Assembly (NCBI RefSeq): GCF_048771995.1
Contig: NC_133024.1
Location: 113,720,501-113,784,500, forward strand
DNA length: 64,000 nucleotides
Direction: 5' to 3'
Origin: Taeniopygia guttata
Taxonomy: Eukaryota > Chordata > Aves > Passeriformes > Estrildidae
This document shows, one piece after another, positions 61,101-64,000 of this stretch. The translations under genes and the position numbers were made by a program. The notes under the pieces were generated by a model. That model had not been told where the DNA came from. It ran no database searches and saw only the letters and a program-made list of their open reading frames with translations. Every line of letters begins with the position of its first letter. Position 1 is the stretch's first letter.

Positions 61101-64000
61101 CCATCTTCCCATCATCTCTACTCAAGGGCTGATCTTAACCAGAAAAACATTTTTAAATAATTCAGGTAGGTCAGCCAAGATGCTTCCCTTTGGTTTCCCT
61201 GGATTCCATAAGCAGTCCAATATTGGGATAAATACAGCACAGAGGCTTTGAGATAGATGGAAATGCAACCACAGGGACAGAGAGGGAAGTACAAACCAAT
61301 AATTGGGAATAATTCTGGACACAGTTTGAGATAAAATTTCAAGGATCATGAATTTATCTGGAATATATCTGTATAAAATGAACACCTACCTCAACCAAAA
61401 GATCTTTAGAGTATTTTCCAAAGAAATAAACTGCATGGTCTTCAGAAGTGGTGGAGTCTGGAGCAAAAGTGCCACCTTTAATATCAGAACCTACATGAAA
61501 ACAGAGGCAGGAGGAGCTCAGAGAGCAGCACAGAGCACTGAGGGGTTTATATTGAATTTACACTGCATTTTTAACCTTTGGCATTTCAGTAGCTCACAGG
61601 TCCCACTTTGAGGGCATCCAGATGTTCAGCAGAACACATAAATCAAAACCAAGGGCAAATACAGTGGAAATCACTGTTTCTTCCAGAAAAATAAGGTTAA
61701 AATACTAACTTTTAGTCCTTTTAGTCCACTGAACCACTTTACAACAAGCTGTGGGTGGAACCAGAATTTATCAAATTCCCTGGAATTCAGAGAGAAATAA
61801 ATTCACCTCTGAAGAAAAGCCCTGTTTATCAAATAGTTAATTGTATTAAGGCACTTAATAAATGGCAAATAAATACCACTTTACTTTATCATCATTCATT
61901 AAAACCTAAAGAAGTGTATTTCAGTTTTAAACACAGGGTTTTTTTTGCTCTCAAGTATGCAGAACATTGAAAATCCCTGGATTCTGCACAGTACCTAGCA
62001 GCCATGCATACAATCTCCTGTTGAGGGACATGTCTCTTCTCAGCAGTGTCTGAGTGGCTGCTGACAGGATATAAACCAGATCAGCCCTTCTGAGCAGGAT
62101 GGTGCTTTCCTTGCTGTCCTGGGGTTGAAAAGAAAGATTTTTTTCAGTTGTTGGTGAGCACTGAAAGGAGTCAAATTGGTGATGGGCTGGGCTTTTGAAC
62201 TGGGAATAAGAATATTTTGGGAAAAAGGTAACAAAGCATCAGCAGGAAAATGGTTTGTGTGCTAAAAATGTCAAGAAACAGAATTCACAAAGTGACCACG
62301 TTGGAAGAGACCTTCAAGACCATCGAGTCCAACCCAGCCCCAGCACCTCAACCCAGCCCTGGCACCCAGTGCTACATCCAGGCTCTGTTAAACACACCCA
62401 GGGATGGTGACTCCACCACCTCCCCGGGCAGCCACTCCAGAACTTTATCACCATTTCTGTAAAACCTTTTCCCTGATATCCAACCTGCATTTCCCTTGGC
62501 TCAGCTCGAGGCTGTGAGCTCTGGTTCTGTCAGTGCTGCCTGGAGAAAGAGCCCAGCCCCAGCTGGGCACAGGCACCTTTCAGGAGCTGTGGGGAGTGAC
62601 AAGGTCACCCCTGAGCCTCCTTTTCTCCAGGCTGGACACCCCCAGCCCCCTCAGTGGTTCCTCACAGGGTTTGTGCTCCCAGCCCCTCTCCAGCCTCGTT
62701 GCCCCCTCTGGATGTGCTCCAGCCCCTCCATGTCCCTCCCAAACTGAGCTGGGCACAGCACTCGAGGTGTGCCCTCACCTGTGCCAGGCACAGGGGCAGA
62801 ATGAGCTCCCTGCTCCTGCTGGCCACACCATTCCTCACCCAGGCCAGGAGCCACTGGCCTTTGGCCACCAGGGCACTCTGCTGGCTCATGTTCAGCTGGC
62901 TGTCAGTGCCCCCAGGTCCCTCTGTGCCTGGGCACTGCCCAGCCACACCAACCCCAGCCCATGGCATTGCAGGGGGTTATTGTGGCCAAAATGCAGGACT
63001 CAACACTTGGAGTTATAAAACTTCATCCCGTTGGGCTCTGCCCATCCATCCAACTGTTCCAGGTCTCTCTGCAGGGCCCTCCTACCTTCCAACAGCTGAC
63101 ACAGCTCCCAGCTCAGTGTGCTCTGCAGATTTACTAATGAAACACTCAACACCCTCATCCTTGCTGTCAATAAAATAAACATGACAATCTCAAGGGACCT
63201 AAGAAAAGTGGGATCATGGAGTCTCAGCATGGGAGGGACCTCAAATCCCACCCAGTGCCACCCCTGCCATGGCAGGGACACCTCCCACTGTCCCAGGCTG
63301 CTCCAGCCCCAGTGTCCAACCTGGCCTTGGGCACTGCCAGGGATCCAGGGGAACATGGGAATTCCATCCCAGCCCTGCCCTCTGGCAGTGGGAGCCATTC
63401 CTTGTGTCCTGTCCCTCCATCCCCTGGAAATTGTCTCTCTCCAGGTTTCTTGGGGCTCCTTCAGGCCCTGCAAGGCCACCCTGAGCTCACCCTGAAGTTT
63501 CTCTTCTCCTTAAGACTTAAAAACTCCTCCTCCATCCTAAACACTGCTTGTCTTACAGGGGGGTGATGAAACAACAGGAACCACTTTTCTTTTAAGTAAG
63601 ATTTTATCTTCTGGTATTTACCAGAAATAACTTCATGTGGACAATTCCACATTCTAAAATCCTTCTTTGATAAACTTCTTATGTTTTCCACATGAGCTGC
63701 TCAGGCCTGAATAGTTCAAGCACATCCCAAATATCCCCCAAAAGCCCCTGTGAAATAATTTCTTCAGCACTGGAAGCTGTAAAGACTCTGAGAAGCAGCA
63801 GAGTCTTCTCCACTCCTCAAAATGATGGGGCAAAAGAAATCCCAAAATTCATGGATTTTGAAGGTTAAAAATTCAGCCATTTGGCAATAACAGAGGTGGG
63901 AGCTGGGCTGCTTGCACAGAACACACCTTGCATGGGAAAATCCCAAAAGAATCCCCTTACCAAAGCTGTATAAAATGGGAAAAAGAAGAGGATTGCTTCC
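33907..64000 (-). CDS. DOP1B: DOP1B (Dopey-2), C-terminal part, 32 exons in window
   Basis: DOP1 proteins are large peripheral membrane proteins of the Golgi and endosomes that act with MON2 in endosome-to-Golgi traffic. Thirty-two exons from 64000 to 33907, all phase-consistent, give 2,029 residues plus stop, against about 2,300 in mammals. So some 270 N-terminal residues lie outside. Recognisable blocks: [163 protein letters not shown] and [14 protein letters not shown]. It has acidic low-complexity stretches in the 691-nt and 1,573-nt exons and no membrane segment. It lies upstream of MORC3 in the same orientation, as in human. One donor is GC. Identity rests on remembered homologues and is strong. 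Confidence 0.94.
34530..34665 (-). mobile_element. CR1 LINE fragment
   Basis: GGTTGGAAAGGACCTTGAGG and the CTCCAACCTGGCCTGGGACA block, in the last DOP1B intron. Confidence 0.7.
34926..35105 (-). mobile_element. CR1 LINE fragment
   Basis: ATCATGGAGTGGTTTGGG start and CCTTGGGCACTGCCAGGGAT block. The sequence around its left edge (GGAAAAGAGGTGACTT...) is similar to that at 37375-37565, suggesting a shared older repeat. Confidence 0.75.
35182..35311 (-). CDS. DOP1B: DOP1B exon (residues 1901-1944)
   Basis: Encodes [40 protein letters not shown] and MKYG. The acceptor is CATTTATTCCAG and the donor GTAAAG. Confidence 0.95.
35728..35877 (-). CDS. DOP1B: DOP1B exon (residues 1851-1900)
   Basis: Encodes [40 protein letters not shown] and [10 protein letters not shown]. 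The acceptor is TTTAAACACAG and the donor GTGAGT. Confidence 0.93.
36417..36472 (-). CDS. DOP1B: DOP1B exon (residues 1833-1850)
   Basis: Short exon [18 protein letters not shown]. The acceptor is TTTCTTTAAAG and the donor GTAAGA. Confidence 0.93.
36828..36964 (-). CDS. DOP1B: DOP1B exon (residues 1787-1832)
   Basis: Encodes [40 protein letters not shown] and IMVTEL. The acceptor is TGCCTCCTCCAG and the donor GTAAGA. Confidence 0.95.
37045..37250 (-). mobile_element. CR1 LINE fragment
   Basis: ATTATGGAATGGTTTGGGTT start, then the 3' UTR block and GGCCATTCCCCTTGTGCTGT. Confidence 0.75.
37375..37572. repeat. Segment duplicated with about 34690-34925
   Basis: GGAGAACAACAGCAGGTCAA and TTGCCATGAAATAATCACAT occur at both places and lead in both cases into a CR1 3' end. 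A local duplication of CR1 plus flank in DOP1B is likely. Confidence 0.8.
37575..37705 (-). mobile_element. CR1 LINE fragment
   Basis: Second member of the duplicated CR1 pair, ending at the GGATCCAGGGGCTT point shortly before a DOP1B exon. Confidence 0.75.
37761..37889 (-). CDS. DOP1B: DOP1B exon (residues 1744-1786)
   Basis: Encodes [40 protein letters not shown] and LIQ. The acceptor is CTGTGTGTTGCAG and the donor GTCAGC. Confidence 0.95.
38566..38627 (-). CDS. DOP1B: DOP1B exon (residues 1723-1743)
   Basis: Encodes [20 protein letters not shown] and M. The acceptor is TCTCTCCTGCAG and the donor GTAAGT. Confidence 0.95.
38908..39054 (-). CDS. DOP1B: DOP1B exon (residues 1674-1722)
   Basis: Encodes [40 protein letters not shown] and FFQMDTSCT. 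The acceptor is CTCTCCCCCAG and the donor GTAAGA. Confidence 0.95.
39130..39352 (+). mobile_element. CR1 LINE 3' end
   Basis: Sense CR1 3' end on the plus strand (GCAGTGCCCAAGGCCAGGTT, TGCCATGGCAGGGGTGGCAC), ending ACCATTCCATGGTTCC. Opposite to DOP1B. Confidence 0.8.
39699..39808 (-). CDS. DOP1B: DOP1B exon (residues 1638-1673), GC donor
   Basis: Encodes [20 protein letters not shown] and [16 protein letters not shown]. The phase to the next exon (AG/T GCC, Ser-Ala) requires the exon to end at CACAG, followed by GCCAGT. This is a GC-AG intron. Confidence 0.92.
39955..40290 (-). mobile_element. CR1 LINE fragment
   Basis: Same subfamily as 62285-62640, with GGCTCTGTTAAACACACCCA and GGAGAAAGAGCCCAGCCCCA. 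Confidence 0.78.
40330..40412 (-). CDS. DOP1B: DOP1B exon (residues 1610-1637)
   Basis: Encodes [20 protein letters not shown] and QALSLLAE. The acceptor is GCCTCTTTTAG and the donor GTCAGT. Confidence 0.93.
40609..40750 (-). CDS. DOP1B: DOP1B exon (residues 1563-1609)
   Basis: Encodes [36 protein letters not shown] and an acidic end. The acceptor is TATGTTACAG and the donor GTAACG. Confidence 0.95.
41447..41513 (-). CDS. DOP1B: DOP1B exon (residues 1540-1562)
   Basis: Encodes [20 protein letters not shown] and DLQ. The acceptor is CACCCCACAG-like and the donor GTACAG. Confidence 0.94.
41595..41699 (-). CDS. DOP1B: DOP1B exon (residues 1505-1539)
   Basis: Encodes [20 protein letters not shown] and [15 protein letters not shown]. 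The acceptor is TTTTTTGGCAG and the donor GTACTG. Confidence 0.95.
41995..42050 (-). CDS. DOP1B: DOP1B exon (residues 1487-1504)
   Basis: Short exon [18 protein letters not shown]. The acceptor is GTTTTTCAG and the donor GTAACT. Confidence 0.94.
42095..42225 (-). mobile_element. CR1 LINE fragment
   Basis: CCTGGCCTTGGGCACTGCCA to CATCCCAGCCCCTGCCCACC. Borders the G-poor block. Confidence 0.75.
42241..42480. other. G-depleted AT-rich block
   Basis: In 240 bases of the plus strand I count 3 G and about 41 C. The sequence is not a simple tandem repeat. It lies in the DOP1B intron 42051-44669, between a CR1 fragment and an LTR. Origin not recognised. Confidence 0.8.
42585..43057. mobile_element. 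Solo LTR fossil, family C
   Basis: Reverse-complement match over about 470 bp to 54018-54494 (CTCTGAGTTTCCCACCCTGT, GGTCAGTGCAGTGTTCTCCT, GGTCAGTGCTGGCAGCACAG blocks). No internal region. The 5' part is more diverged than the rest. Confidence 0.78.
43671..43830. repeat. Pentanucleotide block array (TATAA/TGTAA/CATAA)n
   Basis: In register: TATAA x4, TGTAA x13, TATAA x5, CATAA x4, TATAA x6. 160 bases without interruption, each variant in one solid block. Confidence 0.95.
43981..44640. other. C-depleted block, extreme strand skew
   Basis: In 660 bases of the plus strand I count 24 C (3.6 percent), while G is roughly a fifth of bases. It is not a tandem repeat and reads as complex sequence. 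It ends sharply within about 30 bases of the DOP1B exon at 44670. Origin not recognised. Confidence 0.85.
44670..44804 (-). CDS. DOP1B: DOP1B exon (residues 1442-1486)
   Basis: Encodes [20 protein letters not shown] and [20 protein letters not shown]. The donor GTATTA sits directly at the edge of the C-poor block. The acceptor is CTCTTGTCAG. Confidence 0.95.
45268..45393 (-). CDS. DOP1B: DOP1B exon (residues 1400-1441)
   Basis: Encodes [20 protein letters not shown] and [20 protein letters not shown]. The acceptor is CCCTTTACAG and the donor GTGAAG. Confidence 0.94.
45571..45759 (-). CDS. DOP1B: DOP1B exon (residues 1337-1399)
   Basis: Encodes [20 protein letters not shown] to [10 protein letters not shown]. 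The acceptor is TTTTTTTCCCAG and the donor GTAGGA. Confidence 0.94.
46110..46221 (-). CDS. DOP1B: DOP1B exon (residues 1299-1336)
   Basis: Encodes [20 protein letters not shown] and [18 protein letters not shown]. The acceptor is CCCTCCCAAAG and the donor GTACGT. Confidence 0.94.
46596..48168 (-). CDS. DOP1B: DOP1B largest exon (residues 775-1298)
   Basis: 1,573 nt. Starts [20 protein letters not shown], then a Ser/Asp/Glu-rich region, then helical sequence with [27 protein letters not shown]-like Thr/Ser segment, [40 protein letters not shown] and [20 protein letters not shown]. The acceptor is TTTTTTTCAG and the donor GTAAGA. Confidence 0.96.
48225..48280 (-). mobile_element. CR1 3' end, very short
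   Basis: GGCTTGGAAGGGACCTTTAAGG-like motif only. Marginal. Confidence 0.4.
48845..49400 (-). mobile_element. CR1 LINE fragment with small internal duplications
   Basis: CR1 3' region with the block CCTTCCCAGCTCCCTCAGGA repeated about four times in a row (49190-49325), an internal tandem growth. Confidence 0.8.
49715..50010 (-). mobile_element. CR1 LINE fragment
   Basis: Near-identical over about 290 bp to 60245-60535 (CAGCCCAGAGGGACAATCCC, CTGCTCCTGCTGGACACACA). Same subfamily, ends about 100 bp from a DOP1B exon. Confidence 0.8.
50116..50306 (-). CDS. DOP1B: DOP1B exon (residues 711-774)
   Basis: Encodes [40 protein letters not shown], a Leu run and [15 protein letters not shown]. The acceptor is TGTGCCCGCAG and the donor GTATGG. 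GC-rich for its surroundings. Confidence 0.95.
50406..51290. repeat. Minisatellite built on ATTCTTACAAATC
   Basis: About 885 bp of TTCTTACAAATCCATTCTTA and TCTTACAAATCTTGCAATGG units, with basic 13- and 21-bp modules and higher-order mixtures. Begins about 100 bases upstream of the DOP1B exon at 50306. Confidence 0.92.
51410..51734 (+). mobile_element. Solo LTR fossil, family F
   Basis: AATAAATCCCTGCTTTATTC and CTCTGCCCAGCCTCTGTTCC to AAGGCATCA, as at 17175-17555. 5' end uncertain. Confidence 0.62.
51795..52080 (+). mobile_element. Solo LTR fossil, family F, second copy
   Basis: Same orientation as the previous copy and only about 60 bp away. Ends CTTCAAGGCATCA. The two copies differ clearly, so they are not an intact pair of proviral ends of recent date. 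Confidence 0.6.
52678..52778 (-). CDS. DOP1B: DOP1B exon (residues 678-710)
   Basis: Encodes [20 protein letters not shown] and [13 protein letters not shown]. The acceptor is CCTTACCAAG and the donor GTATTT. Confidence 0.95.
53378..53530 (-). CDS. DOP1B: DOP1B exon (residues 627-677)
   Basis: Encodes [20 protein letters not shown] to [14 protein letters not shown]. The acceptor is TTTTCCCTAG and the donor GTAAGT. Confidence 0.95.
53713..53981 (-). CDS. DOP1B: DOP1B exon (residues 537-626), LTR 36 bp upstream
   Basis: Encodes [20 protein letters not shown] to [19 protein letters not shown]. The phase-1 junction with the previous exon selects acceptor GGTGAGCAG at 53983-53982, rather than the CCCAG twelve bases further in. 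A solo LTR ends only 36 bases before the exon. The donor is GTGTCC. Confidence 0.9.
54018..54494. mobile_element. Solo LTR fossil, family C
   Basis: TGTAGGAACCCTGGCTGC to GAGGCTGTGACA, 477 bp. No internal region; looks whole. It lies 36 bp upstream (gene sense) of the DOP1B exon at 53981. Confidence 0.8.
54690..54870 (-). mobile_element. CR1 LINE fragment
   Basis: CATAGAATCAGAGAAGATTT and GGGTTGGAAGGGACTTTGAA start, then the GGATGAGGCAGCCACAACC block. Confidence 0.75.
55734..56424 (-). CDS. DOP1B: DOP1B exon (residues 307-536), acidic low complexity
   Basis: 691 nt. Starts [19 protein letters not shown] and has Glu-rich runs, then [40 protein letters not shown] and LYLSLFQGP. Ends in phase 1 before GTAAGA. 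The acceptor is GCTGTTGCAG. Confidence 0.94.
57145..57480 (-). mobile_element. CR1 LINE fragment
   Basis: CACAGAATTACAGGTTTGGG start, TGCCATGGCAGGGACACCC, and a T/A run at 57371-57386. In DOP1B. Confidence 0.78.
57581..57772 (-). CDS. DOP1B: DOP1B exon (residues 243-306)
   Basis: Encodes [20 protein letters not shown], then [20 protein letters not shown] and [14 protein letters not shown]. The acceptor is TTTATTTCAG and the donor GTAGGT. Confidence 0.95.
57852..57957 (-). CDS. DOP1B: DOP1B exon (residues 207-242)
   Basis: Encodes [20 protein letters not shown] and [16 protein letters not shown]. The acceptor is TTTCACTGCAG and the donor GTAAGG. Confidence 0.94.
58215..58400 (-). mobile_element. 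CR1 LINE fragment, diverged
   Basis: GGTTGGAAAAGACCTTAAAG start only, then diverged 3' UTR-like sequence. Confidence 0.5.
58518..58637 (-). CDS. DOP1B: DOP1B exon (residues 167-206)
   Basis: Encodes [20 protein letters not shown] and [20 protein letters not shown]. The acceptor is CTCCCCTCCAG and the donor GTGTTT. Confidence 0.93.
59075..59195 (-). CDS. DOP1B: DOP1B exon (residues 127-166)
   Basis: Encodes [20 protein letters not shown] and [20 protein letters not shown]. The acceptor is TCCTTTCAG and the donor GTAGGA. Confidence 0.94.
59935..60545 (-). mobile_element. CR1 LINE fragment
   Basis: CCAGAATTATCAAGGCTGGA start, then the longest CR1 segment of its subfamily here, to CTCGTGTCCAGCCCCTGTCA. 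Confidence 0.8.
60850..60964 (-). CDS. DOP1B: DOP1B exon (residues 89-126)
   Basis: Encodes [20 protein letters not shown] and [18 protein letters not shown]. The acceptor is CCTTTTGTAG and the donor GTAAAG. Confidence 0.94.
61390..61490 (-). CDS. DOP1B: DOP1B exon (residues 55-88)
   Basis: Encodes [20 protein letters not shown] and [14 protein letters not shown]. The acceptor is TTTCATGTAG and the donor GTAGGT. Confidence 0.92.
61995..62118 (-). CDS. DOP1B: DOP1B exon (readable residues 14-54)
   Basis: Encodes [20 protein letters not shown] and [20 protein letters not shown]. The acceptor is CAACCCCAG and the donor GTACTG. Confidence 0.94.
62285..63020 (-). mobile_element. CR1 LINE fragment
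   Basis: About 735 bp: 3' UTR, then distal ORF2-side sequence (GGCCACACCATTCCTCACCC, CAACACTTGGAGTTATAAAA). 5'-truncated. Confidence 0.78.
63215..63510 (-). mobile_element. CR1 LINE fragment
   Basis: ATCATGGAGTCTCAGCATGG start, TGCCATGGCAGGGACACCTC, and GGCCCTGCAAGGCCACCCTG. In the first DOP1B intron of the window. Confidence 0.78.
63961..64000 (-). CDS. DOP1B: DOP1B exon (partial, cut by window edge)
   Basis: Encodes [13 protein letters not shown] in phase with the next exon, ending at donor GTAAGG. Short, but it joins smoothly and resembles the hydrophobic helix preceding this point in Dopey proteins. Confidence 0.75.

Overview
This window is bird nuclear DNA, most likely from a passerine. 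It holds parts of three neighbouring protein-coding genes, all on the minus strand: DOP1B (C-terminal part, 64000 to 33907), MORC3 (complete coding region, 26444 to 4956) and CHAF1B (promoter, first exon and first coding exon, about 1220 to 321). This is the DOP1B-MORC3-CHAF1B order known from human 21q22 and from birds. The bird assignment rests on the very many CR1 LINE 3' ends and on several families of solo LTRs. The passerine part is inferred from recalled LTR types, not from a search.

Gene structure was read exon by exon from splice sites, reading phase and conservation with the mammalian proteins as remembered. MORC3 has 17 coding exons giving 930 residues: a GHKL ATPase head, an S5-like region, a CW zinc finger and C-terminal coiled coils. 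Every exon phase closes. Two of its introns carry minor (U12) spliceosome signals, one of them of the rare AT-AC class. The 32 DOP1B exons in the window give 2,029 residues plus a stop codon, also phase-consistent, with one likely GC-AG intron. The 5' end of DOP1B lies beyond position 64000. For CHAF1B only the first 42 codons are present.

Between and inside the genes the sequence is mostly repeats: about two dozen CR1 fragments (nearly all in the same orientation as the genes), at least six families of solo LTR fossils, and several tandem arrays. The arrays are an 18-bp minisatellite against the CHAF1B acceptor, an AT-rich satellite filling the MORC3 AT-AC intron, a polypurine array, a 12/24-bp array, a CR1-derived array of roughly 200-bp units beside the MORC3 CpG island, a (TRTAA)n block, and a 0.9-kb array in DOP1B.

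The least ordinary signal is in the 2.6-kb DOP1B intron 42051-44669. About 660 bases there are almost free of C on the plus strand (24 C counted in 43981-44640). About 240 bases earlier in the same intron are almost free of G (3 G counted in 42241-42480). A third, smaller G-poor block sits at the end of an LTR near 31.2 kb. Strand-specific C-to-U editing of retroelement cDNA is one explanation, and it needs comparison with sister copies. The three genes are linked in function only loosely: MORC3 and CHAF1B both act in chromatin, while DOP1B acts in Golgi-endosome traffic.
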